NCBI RefSeq assembly: GCF_000026945.1
Contig: NC_012862.1
Coordinates: 922,501 to 986,500 of the forward strand
Reading direction: 5' to 3'
DNA: 64,000 nucleotides
Source of the DNA: Candida dubliniensis CD36
Taxonomy: Eukaryota > Ascomycota > Pichiomycetes > Serinales > Debaryomycetaceae
The stretch's first letter is position 1. Each line of letters starts with the position of its first letter. This document shows positions 31,229 to 41,645 of the stretch, piece after piece. Under the pieces are notes generated by a model. The model saw only the letters and a list, made by a program, of their open reading frames with translations. It searched no databases and had not been told where the DNA came from. Both the position numbers and the translations under genes were made by a program.

Positions 31229-33535
31229 ATGACAACTTACCAACCAGTTGAACAATCATTACTTGAGGATGATTTGGACCTCACGCTTTCTCTGGATTTA
31301 GTTAGGAGCAGGTCTACAGGTTCATGGATAAATCAAGACAATATAAGAGAAGTTCAACGATTCAATGATTTCCGAACTATCGATTGGGTTGAAGATGAAC
31401 TAGATGCACAAAAAAAGAGAGTGCTCAAGGCTCGACACATAACGTCTCGTGGGAATAACTTGAAAGACAAAATAATATCGCAGGTGCAAAACTGGGTTGT
31501 GCTAGGGATTATGGGTTGTTCTATAGGATTGATAGCAGGGTCATTGAACATCATTACTTCATTTTTATCAAATATCAGAACTGGCCATTGTAAGAGAAAT
31601 TTTTATCTTAGCGAGTCCTTTTGTTGTTGGGGAGAAGAGAGTGATCATTGTGACAATTGGGTGAAATGGACCTCATTTGAGTTTATAAACTATATTTTTT
31701 ATGTGTTGATTTCCCTACTTTTTGCGTATCTGGCAGCCAAATTGGTGAAATTTTATGCCCCATCAGCCGCTGGATCTGGGATTTCTGAAATCAAATGCAT
31801 TGTCTCCGGATTCGTAATGGATGGATTTTTAGGGTGGCCAACATTGTTTATCAAAAGCTTGGGCTTGCCGTTGGCTATTGGATCGGGATTAAGTGTGGGG
31901 AAAGAAGGACCAAGTGTGCATTATGCTGTTTGTGTGGGCAACTCTATAGCAAAACTAATTACCAAGTACAGAAAGAGTGCACTGAGAGCAAGAGAGTTTT
32001 TAACTGCAACAGCTGCTGCCGGTGTTGCCGTTGCATTTGGATCACCTATGGGTGGAGTTTTATTTTCCGTGGAAGAGATTTCTACCGTGTTTCAATTGAA
32101 CACTATTTGGAAATCGTATTTTTGTGCATTAATAGCAGTCACTACCTTGGCAGCACTCAATCCATTTAGAACGGGACAAATGGTACTTTTTGAAGTGACT
32201 TATGACACCAACTGGCATTATTTTGAGATCCCCGTTTACATTATTCTCGGTATATTTGGAGGATTATACGGAATTATTGTTTCCAAATTTAACATACGAG
32301 TTGTTGCATTCAGGAAAAAGCATTTGGGTAATTTTGCTGTCAGAGAAGTTTTGATATTGACCTTGTTTACAGCCAGCTTTTCATATTTTAACCAGTTTTT
32401 ACGTCTAGATATGACTGAAACAATGCAAATACTATTTCATGAATGTGATAAAAACTTTCACCATCCCATATGTGACTCCCTGAATAAAAAGGCAGGCATC
32501 ATTGTCTCATTATTGTTTGCAACTTTTGCAAGAATGTTATTGACAATTGTGACCTATGGATGCAAAGTGCCTGCCGGCATATTTGTTCCTTCGATGGCAG
32601 CTGGTGCAACATTTGGCAGAGCCTTGGGGATAATAGTTGATTTAGTCTATGCAAACCATAAAGACTCTTTTGTGTTTCGAAATTGTCCAAAAGATGGCAA
32701 GTGTATTATTCCAGGGACTTATGCATTTTTAGGAGCTGCAGCTGGGTTATGTGGCATTACCGATTTGACGGTTACTGTTGTTATAATTATGTTTGAATTA
32801 ACTGGTGCCCTACGCTATATTATCCCAACTATGATTGTTGTTGCAATCACCAAAAGTATCAATGATAAATGGGGGAAAGGTGGAATAGCCGATCAAATGA
32901 TAAAATTCAATGGGTTACCGTTAATTGATTCGAAAGAAGTCTTCACCTTTGGTACCAGTGTCGAGAGTGCAATGTCCACTGTTATGGTATCACTCTCGAC
33001 CGATTTAAACGACAGCATAACATTGAAACAATTGCAAACTACCTTGTTTAAAACTAGATACCGAGGGTTTCCAATCATTAAGTCCAGCAAAGATCCCAAA
33101 ATAATTGGATATGTTTCACGACATGATTTGGAATGTATATTGAAAAAGCATGCAAATGTGAATGAGGACATATTATGCAATTTTAACGAGGCTGAATCTG
33201 GAGAAGTCGACAAAGTAGATTTTGATGGTGTCATCAACAAATCCCCATTGACAGTGAATTTCAATACGTCGTTGGAGTATGTTTTGGATATTTTTGCAAA
33301 GTTGGGAGCACGATATTTGCTTGTGGAGAAAGAAGGTTGTTTAGTTGGAATAATAACAAGAAAAGATGTATTGCGGTATGAATACACTGTTCATGAGCAC
33401 AATCGTGACAATATCCAACAAGCAAAACATGACGCATTTGATGAAAAAGTCTGGGAATTTATTAATGTAATTGGCACATCAGCGAAAAAGAATATTGGTA
33501 AATTACTACATAATGATCCAAATAGATATTTATAG
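31229..33535 (+). CDS. ClC-family chloride/proton transporter, Gef1-like
   Basis: Voltage-gated-type chloride transporter of Golgi/endosomal membranes, linked in yeast to acidification and copper loading. The 768-residue protein has about ten hydrophobic segments between 85 and 580. ClC signature loops are GSGISEIKC (182-190), GKEGPSVH (224-231, with the gating Glu226), and CKVPAGIFVPSMAAGATFGR further on. Two CBS domains form the C-terminal 180 residues. The GSGIS variant of the usual GSGIP loop is, as I recall, also found in yeast Gef1. More than one ClC gene may exist in Candida, so I do not give a symbol. Confidence 0.9.
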   Translation: MTTYQPVEQSLLEDDLDLTLSLDLVRSRSTGSWINQDNIREVQRFNDFRTIDWVEDELDAQKKRVLKARHITSRGNNLKDKIISQVQNWVVLGIMGCSIGLIAGSLNIITSFLSNIRTGHCKRNFYLSESFCCWGEESDHCDNWVKWTSFEFINYIFYVLISLLFAYLAAKLVKFYAPSAAGSGISEIKCIVSGFVMDGFLGWPTLFIKSLGLPLAIGSGLSVGKEGPSVHYAVCVGNSIAKLITKYRKSALRAREFLTATAAAGVAVAFGSPMGGVLFSVEEISTVFQLNTIWKSYFCALIAVTTLAALNPFRTGQMVLFEVTYDTNWHYFEIPVYIILGIFGGLYGIIVSKFNIRVVAFRKKHLGNFAVREVLILTLFTASFSYFNQFLRLDMTETMQILFHECDKNFHHPICDSLNKKAGIIVSLLFATFARMLLTIVTYGCKVPAGIFVPSMAAGATFGRALGIIVDLVYANHKDSFVFRNCPKDGKCIIPGTYAFLGAAAGLCGITDLTVTVVIIMFELTGALRYIIPTMIVVAITKSINDKWGKGGIADQMIKFNGLPLIDSKEVFTFGTSVESAMSTVMVSLSTDLNDSITLKQLQTTLFKTRYRGFPIIKSSKDPKIIGYVSRHDLECILKKHANVNEDILCNFNEAESGEVDKVDFDGVINKSPLTVNFNTSLEYVLDIFAKLGARYLLVEKEGCLVGIITRKDVLRYEYTVHEHNRDNIQQAKHDAFDEKVWEFINVIGTSAKKNIGKLLHNDPNRYL

Positions 33536-33573
33536 AGACAACAAAAATAAAACTGTACATTGTTATATCCCAT

Positions 33574-36500
33574 TTATTGATCTTTCCATTTCCCATGATC
33601 TTTGTAATCATTGTACAAAGTTTTATAGAATGCTTTACCACCGTAATCCAAAGATGCATTAACGACTCTCAATTCATTTTGTGACAAAACAGCAAATACG
33701 CTATAAATTCCTGGCATTATAGCGTCATTCACAGCACGAGTGAAAGTGTACTTCAAATTGAAGTAAATATAATTGCTTAATAAAACAGACAAATATTTTC
33801 TTAACAATTTTTTGAAATAGCTTGCAGAAGTCGTTAAGTGAGACATCTTATCTCCAACTCTTTCCGATGGTTCACATAAATTGCTCAATAAACGGGCATA
33901 CGCAGATGCAGCTTCTGCATTTGATGATAGTTTTGAATTTCCATCTGCTAGGCACTCCAACAAACTTGACATTACATTCAAAATGAGGTGGTGTCTAGTG
34001 GCAATCTTAAACCTGTGATACAACAAGATATGGGACACAATCTGTGTTGATAGGATATAGATTTTTTCTTGGTTGGTAAAAGAGTTTATTCTTTGCGACC
34101 CAATTTTAACAATAACCAAAGTGATTTCTAGTAAATTTTGCTTGAAAACCCACGATTGGTTAGTCAACAAATCTTTCAAGCTAGTCAAAATCTGCATTGT
34201 CACGCATTCGTTTTCAGATTGTAAAGCATTGACATAAAATGTGAAGCATTTGCTGTTGTAGCGATTGGCACTAGTGTCTTTTGGAACTGTACTCAAAAAT
34301 ATGGAAGCAATCTGTGCAAAACTCAAGCTGAATTCAACTGGGACAGTACCAATTGAACCGGTAAAAAAATCAAACACTTCAAAGTATAGTTGTGAATGTT
34401 TAGAAAGCTTTTGGAATAACAACTTTAATACGTCATACAACTCCGTATTCAATCCAGGCTGCAAGGAAACAAACAAACTCAAAACATAGACCAAGCTTTT
34501 GTGATTTAAATCTGTTGTCTTGCAAATCAATTGAAACAACGTAGATTGAATAGAAGCATCTTTCAAAATCTTTGAATCTAATCTCTTTACGCAAGAAATG
34601 ACATTTTCAAACGTCAGAGATTTGGATGGCAACATTACAAGCGTTTGTAATAGCCACTTAATAGTAGTCAAGTCTTCAGTTTTGCAGTCATTTAAAGTTT
34701 CAATACAATAGTTTGTAAACTTATCATTTAACTCATTCAACTCCGCTTCCATATTTTCCAGCAAGCCTTCTTCCTTAGTGTTTGTAAGTATTATCAATAT
34801 TGCTTCTAGTTCAGTCAGAATTATTTGTTGTGGCTTGGAGTCCAAATAACTATTCAATTTTGAAATAGCATCATTCACATACTTGTGATTCTCTTCATTT
34901 TTAATCTGCTGAACATTATTTCTCCAAACAATTTTAATGACATTATAAGCTATCAATTTCGATTCATCAGTACCAACAGTCAACAATTTTAACAAGTTAT
35001 CAAATTTTGTTTCCAAAACAGACAGATATGTTGGCTGACCAAGTAAATAATGCATGTTTTCAAGTGTTTCCTTGGTGGGATTAGACGTAAATAATGTAAA
35101 CAAACCATTAAGTAACTCCTTTTTGAATGATTTGTTAAAACACACAATAGGTATAGAAGCGATAAGATCCATTCTGGCTTGTAAATTCTCAGCAATAAAT
35201 TTAAGTAATGAAGTTGTTAGCTTTGGTTGTTCAAAAAAAACATCGCCAAATTCAATATCTGAATATCCAATCAGAATTAACTTAATCAAGGAATCAGTAT
35301 CGAAAAATTTGTTGAAAATGACTAGCCATCTTTTGAAAACCTGAGGTATCATTTCCTTCTCACCTTCAATGCAAGCTATAAAATATTTTTGATCAGACTT
35401 TGAATAATCCTTAACAACTTGTAACTCCAATAATCTGAAAATGGTAAAGTGGTAATATAGATCAATATTCTGTTTCAAATTCTGCTTTGCAATAGTAAAA
35501 TCTGCACCATACAAACAAAGCAAGTAATAACGGATACTCCAGAAATTTTCAATGGCATTGAAATAGCTATCCTGATCTAATAAAGTTGGCTTGACAGCAT
35601 CAACAAGATTTACAGATGAATTAGTTAAACCCTTTGTAATTGCTGTGAAAATTGCACGTTGACTTCCTTTATCAACATTGAAAGAGCTCTCGATTACAGC
35701 GATTAACTGTTTCCCAGAAAAAGTTTTAACATGTTGTGATACAATATATATAAACTCATCTGATTCCCATACTTCGTCTCTTTTTATTGCTTTGGGCCAC
35801 ACTTTTATGAAAAAATCCAGCAACTCACGATTTCTTGCAAAACCGTCAACAATTACTTCTGCAACAGGTACCACTTTGTCGTCCAACTGAAATTCAGACT
35901 TGTAAGTCTTGAATAAAAACCCTGATTTGTTGATTGCCAATTCACTATCAATTGCAAATATGTGTTTGACCATATCCCAGTTCAATTGTTTAAAAGGTTT
36001 ATCAGCAATCTCCACTTTATAAATCAGCTCTATAAATGATTGAGAAATTGTTTTCTTGCTGCTTGCCAAAATAGACAATAGCTTTTCTGCCAAGTCAGGA
36101 GATTTTGAAGCCATGATTGAATATACTCCTTCACATATTGTCATATGTTTCGCACTCAAAAGCTGTACCGTTAAAGTGTATAAATATATCAATGATTCTT
36201 CTTTGACCTCTTTCTTTTTAAGATCTCGCTCTAAACTTGATTGGTAGAACTTTGTGGAATCTGAATTAAACACCCCCTGAATTAATAGCTCCTTGAATAT
36301 TGGTGAAACAGACAGACATTCAGAAATGGCTAAATAATCAACCAAGGGGAAACAACAGTCTTCAAAAAACTTGCTATAAAATTTCTTTGAACCTTCTAAA
36401 CTGATTTTCAGGCATGCACGGATATATATGTCTCGAACTAGTTCAGTCCAAGTTACAATTGATTCATTAGATTGGAGCACATCCATGTGCTCAACGAAGC

Positions 36501-36936
36501 ATTTCAATAGCTGTATAGCAGAATTCTCATCTGCAATAATATATGACTCTTGAAACAAAATACCAAGAAACTCAAATAATTTCGAGAAAACTTCATTATC
36601 ATTACTGTGCTGTAAAACTATAAATATAATCTCAATAGTTTTCAATTTCTGTATTACCCTTTGTCTGTCAACCTTCTGGTGATTTAATTTCGACCAAACC
36701 AGAAGAAGCAAACTCCATACATCTTTGTTAAACTTCCACGTTCCAAATTTACCATTTGATTTGTCATTCAATCTGTCACATAACAAGTTCAATACAAACA
36801 CCTCTTTTCCAGGTAAATATATATCCAATTCATCATTCAAAAGACTATTTGCAGTATGGACAATTTCAGTGATGGATGTGTCCTTCGATCTTAATAGTTT
36901 AGTTACCGCTTCTGCAGTCACCAAACTCTTCCCCAT
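33574..36936 (-). CDS. URB2: Nucleolar pre-60S assembly factor Urb2/Npa2
   Basis: Large helical-repeat protein of early 60S pre-ribosomes. From the ATG at 36936 (MGKSLVTAEAVTKLL) it has 1120 residues; the longer frame begins at a TTG. Most of the protein is alpha-helical without simple motifs. The recognisable part is the conserved C-terminal Urb2/Npa2 block: GIYSVFAVLSQNELRVVNAS followed by LDYGGKAFYKTLYNDYK and a GKWKD end. Yeast Urb2 is 1174 residues. It is convergent with the ClC gene, with 38 bases between stops. A PAC-like GATGAG at 37099-37104 lies upstream, as expected for a ribosome-biogenesis gene. Confidence 0.87.
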   Translation of the reverse strand: MGKSLVTAEAVTKLLRSKDTSITEIVHTANSLLNDELDIYLPGKEVFVLNLLCDRLNDKSNGKFGTWKFNKDVWSLLLLVWSKLNHQKVDRQRVIQKLKTIEIIFIVLQHSNDNEVFSKLFEFLGILFQESYIIADENSAIQLLKCFVEHMDVLQSNESIVTWTELVRDIYIRACLKISLEGSKKFYSKFFEDCCFPLVDYLAISECLSVSPIFKELLIQGVFNSDSTKFYQSSLERDLKKKEVKEESLIYLYTLTVQLLSAKHMTICEGVYSIMASKSPDLAEKLLSILASSKKTISQSFIELIYKVEIADKPFKQLNWDMVKHIFAIDSELAINKSGFLFKTYKSEFQLDDKVVPVAEVIVDGFARNRELLDFFIKVWPKAIKRDEVWESDEFIYIVSQHVKTFSGKQLIAVIESSFNVDKGSQRAIFTAITKGLTNSSVNLVDAVKPTLLDQDSYFNAIENFWSIRYYLLCLYGADFTIAKQNLKQNIDLYYHFTIFRLLELQVVKDYSKSDQKYFIACIEGEKEMIPQVFKRWLVIFNKFFDTDSLIKLILIGYSDIEFGDVFFEQPKLTTSLLKFIAENLQARMDLIASIPIVCFNKSFKKELLNGLFTLFTSNPTKETLENMHYLLGQPTYLSVLETKFDNLLKLLTVGTDESKLIAYNVIKIVWRNNVQQIKNEENHKYVNDAISKLNSYLDSKPQQIILTELEAILIILTNTKEEGLLENMEAELNELNDKFTNYCIETLNDCKTEDLTTIKWLLQTLVMLPSKSLTFENVISCVKRLDSKILKDASIQSTLFQLICKTTDLNHKSLVYVLSLFVSLQPGLNTELYDVLKLLFQKLSKHSQLYFEVFDFFTGSIGTVPVEFSLSFAQIASIFLSTVPKDTSANRYNSKCFTFYVNALQSENECVTMQILTSLKDLLTNQSWVFKQNLLEITLVIVKIGSQRINSFTNQEKIYILSTQIVSHILLYHRFKIATRHHLILNVMSSLLECLADGNSKLSSNAEAASAYARLLSNLCEPSERVGDKMSHLTTSASYFKKLLRKYLSVLLSNYIYFNLKYTFTRAVNDAIMPGIYSVFAVLSQNELRVVNASLDYGGKAFYKTLYNDYKDHGKWKDQ

Positions 36937-37257
36937 TTGAACCAAAAGCGCGTATCAATAACAAATAGGTATCTTGATAATGGTAGATGTATAAGTATAG
37001 TAGAATCAAAGAAGAGTATATTTTGCAATATATAGAGGAAGAGAGAAAAACACAACTCAAACCTGGCCAAAAAAAAAAAAAAAAAAAAATATAGTTACGA
37101 TGAGCAGAATCAAGAACATCTTTCAAGTAGATGTTAGCATTGTATATGTAACACTGGTAATCATTAATTAAAGTTTTTACAAACAAAAAATACATGCACT
37201 ACTTAATTTATTATATCGTCATATATACAAATATATCTCTTGAATTGCATTTACTAC
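36937..37257. promoter_or_regulatory. URB2 promoter / SNU13 3' flank with PAC-like motif
   Basis: A 321-base spacer. ACGATGAG (37097-37104) matches the core of the PAC motif found in ribosome-biogenesis promoters and sits about 165 bases from the URB2 ATG. An A18-type run precedes it at about 37071-37089. No RRPE motif was noticed here. Confidence 0.5.
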
Positions 37258-37638
37258 CTAGATCAACAAAGTTTCAATCTTGTCTTTGATACCGTAAATT
37301 TGGTTCTTGATTGAAGATGCATCATTTGAGGTAACAGAAGCAGCAATAACTGGTCTGGAAACACCACAAGCTCTACCTAAAGCAGCTTTAGAAGGAACAA
37401 AAACGTATGGGACATTTTTATCTTCACACAACAATGGTAAGTGCAATAAAATTTCAATTGGCTCAGTATCAGCAGCCATAATAATGAATTCTGAAATACC
37501 TCTGTTCAAAGTCTTGGTGGCTTCATTAGCACCTTTCTTTAATTGTCTCAAGTTTTGGGACTGTTGCACAACATCTAAGATTTGTTGAGTCAAAGCGGAA
37601 TCGGCCAATGGGAAAGCTTTTGGGTTTGGGGCAGACAT
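37258..37638 (-). CDS. SNU13: Snu13, K-turn RNA-binding protein of snoRNPs and U4 snRNP
   Basis: L7Ae-family protein (15.5K in human) that binds kink-turns in box C/D snoRNAs and in U4 snRNA. The frame from the ATG at 37638 gives exactly 126 residues, the length of yeast Snu13. The L7Ae core is clear: [58 protein letters not shown] and [11 protein letters not shown]. No intron is needed. RRPE and PAC elements lie upstream at 37771-37807, fitting co-regulation with ribosome-biogenesis genes. Confidence 0.97.
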   Translation of the reverse strand: MSAPNPKAFPLADSALTQQILDVVQQSQNLRQLKKGANEATKTLNRGISEFIIMAADTEPIEILLHLPLLCEDKNVPYVFVPSKAALGRACGVSRPVIAASVTSNDASSIKNQIYGIKDKIETLLI

Positions 37639-37770
37639 TTGTAAATAATTCAGATCAGACTATTAAATGGGAAATAAGGGCTCCTTGCAATTAATTTTTA
37701 AAGCTCGCCAGTATCAAGTAGTTTATACTTAAGTAGTAAAAAGAAAGAAAGAAAGAGGAAAGAAGTAAAT

Positions 37771-37807
37771 AAAAATTTTTCTAAAATGCAATCGTAAATG
37801 CGATGAG
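37771..37807. promoter_or_regulatory. RRPE and PAC motif pair upstream of SNU13
   Basis: AAAAATTTTT at 37771-37780 is an RRPE-type element, and GCGATGAG at 37800-37807 is a perfect PAC motif. They are 19 bases apart and about 135-170 bases before the SNU13 ATG. The two motifs co-occur in ribosome-biogenesis promoters across yeasts, where they respond to growth signals. Confidence 0.7.
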
Positions 37808-38115
37808 ACATGCATTTGTTCTTGTGTTGAAGATGTTGGAAAAGTTAATTATTGAAAGAAGAAAGGGAGAGAGAAAAAAAAAAAGTCCAAAAACGACATT
37901 ATTTTGGATGAGACATTTATTCTGTAAGTCGTGTATAGTAGATTAATTTATTGGTAACAATTGAGATTCGATTACAATGAACGCTCACTGAAACAACAAA
38001 AAAGAAGGAAAAAAAAAAACTTTGTCCAGTTTCCATTCATTATCAACAACTTTTTTTTAACTTTTTCAATATCATAAACATCCCAATAATAGAAACACAT
38101 TGCATCAATTAAAAT

Positions 38116-38911
38116 ATGTCTGATTTATGGTATGTTTATATTTTGTTTAGATAGCGGATGGACTCAATTGCAGAAAGGAGTCAACGCAGTAACAGAAATT
38201 AATGGAATTGAAATATCTATCAATGCGTTGTTCAAGATAAGGCTGATGATAGCAAAGAACAACTAATGGGCCCCATGACAAATACTTTTGAAAACAATTT
38301 AAATGGAAATTCCTGCAAAAAAAAAGCATACAAGGTTTCATTATACTACACCCTGTTTTGCTGCGATTTCTATTTGCCAACGTTTATAATAACTCCAATT
38401 TACTAACGAATTCTTTTTTTTTTTTTTTTTTTTTCAATATAGTCCAGTTTATGCCCCATTTTTTGGTTCTATTGGTTGTGCAGCAGCCATCGTTTTCACA
38501 TGTTTTGGTGCCTCATATGGTACTGCTAAGTCCGGTGTAGGTATCTGTGCCACATCTGTCACCAGACCAGATTTATTGGTTAAAAACGTTGTTCCAGTTG
38601 TTATGGCCGGTATCATTGCCATTTATGGTTTGGTCGTGTCAGTCTTAGTTTCTGACTCTTTAAGTCAAAAACAAGCCTTGTATACTGGTTTTATTCAATT
38701 AGGTGCTGGTTTATCTGTTGGTTTATCCGGGTTAGCTGCCGGTTTCGCCATTGGTATTGTTGGTGATGCCGGTGTCAGAGGTACTGCCCAACAACCAAGA
38801 TTGTTTGTTGGTATGATCTTGATTTTGATTTTCGCCGAAGTTTTAGGTTTATACGGTTTAATTGTGGCCTTATTGTTAAACTCAAGAGCTTCTCAAGACG
38901 TCACTTGTTAA
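38116..38911 (+). CDS. VMA3: V-ATPase proteolipid subunit c, two exons
   Basis: Membrane-rotor subunit of the vacuolar proton pump. Exon 1 is 38116-38129 (ATG TCT GAT TTA TG). The intron is 38130-38442, with donor GTATGT, branch TACTAAC at 38401-38407, a T-rich tract and acceptor ATATAG. Exon 2 is 38443-38911. Joined in phase they give 160 residues starting [14 protein letters not shown], the exact length of yeast Vma3. Four membrane helices are present, and the proton-carrying Glu lies in the last one ([13 protein letters not shown], about residue 137). Close match to my memory of Vma3, including NSRASQDV near the end, favours it over the Vma11 paralogue. The 313-base intron holds a candidate snoRNA. 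Confidence 0.95.
38152..38283 (+). ncRNA. Candidate H/ACA snoRNA inside the VMA3 intron
   Basis: The intron sequence follows the hairpin-hinge-hairpin-tail plan. Hairpin 1: GCG (38154-38156) and GACTC (38161-38165) pair with GAGTC (38178-38182) and CGC (38185-38187). The H box ANANNA is ACAGAA at 38192-38197. Hairpin 2: lower stem ATGG (38202-38205) pairs with CCAT (38273-38276); upper stem GTTGTTC (38227-38233) pairs perfectly with GAACAAC (38257-38263), and GCT/AGC extends the tip. The ACA box is at 38278-38280. Exactly 14 bases separate the upper stem from ACA, the usual spacing for a pseudouridylation pocket. The rRNA or snRNA target was not identified. Hairpin 1 has a small internal loop and may not guide. 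Confidence 0.5.
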
Positions 38912-39179
38912 ACAAAAGTTGGAGTGAGCAGCTCAATACTTCGTTAATAATTATAATAAAAAATAGTGGGAACTGATATCCATGAACAATGGTCGTATGA
39001 CCCTGCTTACTATAGTCTTTTGTATTTTATATTATTTTCTGATATTGTTGGATTTACAAAAAAGAAACAGGAAACATGTTTTAAAATATATAGTTATTTA
39101 CTGTTAGAGTTTAACCAGTAACACATATTTATATTACTTGTAATTTGTGGAAATTTACAATCTTTTACATTAATATTAA

Positions 39180-41501
39180 CTATATGAACACTTTACCAAC
39201 CTTTGCTGCAATCTGATTTCTTAACATTCTTGTAAACAGATCAACGTCTTTGGGTAAGTTGTCTTTACCTAATAGTTTTCGCCAGTCGTTTTCATCAGCA
39301 CCTGACCCAATATTATTAATTGAGTACAAATACAAATCTGCACCTTCTGTAAGTTCTTTCTCATTTCTATCACTTTCGTAGTTGTCAAGCAACTCAATAA
39401 TAATAACCAAATCAGGCAACTGGAAAGTTGTATTTGGATCAATTAAAAACGGAATAAACTGTGCTAGTAACAATGGAACAAATTTTTTGGGCAAGTAATT
39501 AAATTTTAATAGATGAATCAATTTCGAAAGTTTGCTAGAGAGCTTTATGTCCCTTTGTGGTAATGTCACATAAAACTCTTTCAATACGGCATATGGAGCA
39601 AGACATTGTTGAATGACAGGATGCATTTTGATATTGGTATTCACTTTCTTATCAACAATGTTGTTGATTAGGTCATCGTCAATTGGACGGTTACGAACAA
39701 GACAATTAGAAAATATTAAGTCCCATACAATATAATGCACTTTCTTCATACCTTCGCTGTGATTTTCACCACTCAATAGTGTTGGATCGTAGCAATTGAC
39801 AAAATTGTTCAATGCTTCATAAATATAGCCGTCCTTCAAAGACTTCAAACCAGCCTGATAGTACAATTGTCTAGCAGTCGATACCAAATTCAAATTGGCG
39901 CATATAGTCAAAGCCCATTCAAGATCATCATTAGTATTACAGATATAGTTGGGTAAGAACGCAGCGATAACTTTTCTGTTAGTAGAAGTAGCGTTGTTGG
40001 ACGTGCATACTACATTATTCAATAGAAGACCAATACCAACTGGTACCAATTCATGAATATTTAAACAATCGTAGGCATGTCTAGTTAAGAAGTACTCAGA
40101 TACGGTCCTCCTATTAAGTAAATCTTCAAAACTTGCTGAAGATGTTACGGTGACATCAAAATAGTAGCCTCTAAGTAACAACCTCAATTCCATTAGTTCA
40201 GCCAAATATGCCGTTGTTGGAGGGTCCAACTCATGCAAAGTTTCCAAAACTTTCAAATAGTTGTTCTCCAAAATGTTCAAAAAACATGCCTCAGTTAATC
40301 CGTCTATATCTTCGTTTTCGTCATGAAATATATCTGAGGGGGGCTTTTCGGATACAGCTGTTTTGAAGTAATCAACATATACTTCATTGCTGTCTCGTAT
40401 TTGATATAAAGATAACGCCAAGTAGACTTCATACCATGTGTCACAATAACTAGAAATTGTCTTGGGTAATCCTGTGAAAATGCATGCCAAATCGTAAATC
40501 TGGTCTATAATCAATTTGTAGTTGGTTTCGGTGATACTCTCATTTCTCACTGACGACAAGGAATCACGAAATTCACATGCCAAGAGCTTCCATGCTGTAA
40601 ATTGTCCCTTTGAGGAATAGGAAGTGTAATTTGATAACAAAGTATCCATGTCTCCAATTACAGCATGCAACTCTGGACACTTTTCTTTTAATTCATGATA
40701 CTGCGAATGCTCAATTACTTCGTGAATCTGAGTAAACAATCCTCTTGTAAGAAGCTGAGATATACAGGTGTTCCAAAACTGAGGGTGCAAATAAGGCTGC
40801 GGCGTGTTCACCATAACGTCATTCAACAACTCAGGATCCGGTTTAGGATCAAAAGTATTTACCCACTTGATAATCAATTCCGGCTTTTGTTGGATATCAA
40901 AATAGAAATTGTTGGCTTCAAAACATTCTAAAATATACAATACATGTTGTAAACATTGAAAATCATAGGACTCCTGTTCTTCCCTCAGTATAGAATTTAC
41001 CAAATTTTGCAAATAATCGATTATTTGCTTAAATGCTTCATCAATCTTTTGAAATTTCTGCACATGTTTGGCCCTTGATCCTGTCAGATCCATGACTAAG
41101 CCTATAGGCGAATCATCTTCCTCCAAATCAAATCTGGTGATATCGTCCTCTGTAAGTTTTTCAATGGTTTTAAAGATGTTGTTGATATACGAAATATATT
41201 TCTCATCAAATGGTCTAGCTTTTTCTGTTCCCTTTCTATACTTTTGGGCTTCAAACTTAAATTCTAAAGTCTTTTGAGTATTTAACCAGTCTGACAAGTC
41301 AATATATTCTTTATCTGATTTGAATATTGCGACCGGACTCGATTGGTCGTAGCTGTTTTTGCTAGAGTCTGAGGAATCAGAAATCCCTTCTGTCTCAGAT
41401 GAAATTGAGTTCTCGTTGCTGTTTTCTCCATCATCATCGTCAGGTATTTCAAGCATATCAATATCATCAAACTTGCTCTCGAAATTGGTATATTCAGGCA
41501 T
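39180..41501 (-). CDS. NUP85: Nucleoporin Nup85
   Basis: Scaffold nucleoporin of the Y-shaped (Nup84) complex. The 773-residue protein has an acidic, Ser-rich N-terminus (about 1-60) followed by an all-helical body of the ancestral-coatomer type. Recognisable family segments include the YLHPQFWNTCISQLLTRGLF region, the mid-protein LDPPTTAYLAELMELRLLLRG stretch (quoted in part) and the ICANLNLVSTARQLYYQAG block near the C-terminus. Yeast Nup85 is 744 residues. The ATG at 41501 gives a complete frame. The assignment is by overall pattern and a few remembered segments; it lacks a short diagnostic motif. Confidence 0.82.
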   Translation of the reverse strand: MPEYTNFESKFDDIDMLEIPDDDDGENSNENSISSETEGISDSSDSSKNSYDQSSPVAIFKSDKEYIDLSDWLNTQKTLEFKFEAQKYRKGTEKARPFDEKYISYINNIFKTIEKLTEDDITRFDLEEDDSPIGLVMDLTGSRAKHVQKFQKIDEAFKQIIDYLQNLVNSILREEQESYDFQCLQHVLYILECFEANNFYFDIQQKPELIIKWVNTFDPKPDPELLNDVMVNTPQPYLHPQFWNTCISQLLTRGLFTQIHEVIEHSQYHELKEKCPELHAVIGDMDTLLSNYTSYSSKGQFTAWKLLACEFRDSLSSVRNESITETNYKLIIDQIYDLACIFTGLPKTISSYCDTWYEVYLALSLYQIRDSNEVYVDYFKTAVSEKPPSDIFHDENEDIDGLTEACFLNILENNYLKVLETLHELDPPTTAYLAELMELRLLLRGYYFDVTVTSSASFEDLLNRRTVSEYFLTRHAYDCLNIHELVPVGIGLLLNNVVCTSNNATSTNRKVIAAFLPNYICNTNDDLEWALTICANLNLVSTARQLYYQAGLKSLKDGYIYEALNNFVNCYDPTLLSGENHSEGMKKVHYIVWDLIFSNCLVRNRPIDDDLINNIVDKKVNTNIKMHPVIQQCLAPYAVLKEFYVTLPQRDIKLSSKLSKLIHLLKFNYLPKKFVPLLLAQFIPFLIDPNTTFQLPDLVIIIELLDNYESDRNEKELTEGADLYLYSINNIGSGADENDWRKLLGKDNLPKDVDLFTRMLRNQIAAKVGKVFI

Positions 41502-41645
41502 ATTTCTAGGTGATTATTGTCACTATTTAATTGTGATGAAATGGTAAACAAAAAAAGAAAAACAGACAGAGACAAAAAATTTCATGGAGCAACAAAAGCA
41601 GAGAGGGAAAAAAAACAAATTGGTTGTCGCACACTACCCACAATT

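Noticed and set aside
38147..38380. 77-codon antisense frame inside the VMA3 intron
   Set aside because: It lies within a well-supported intron, and the sequence is better explained by RNA structure.
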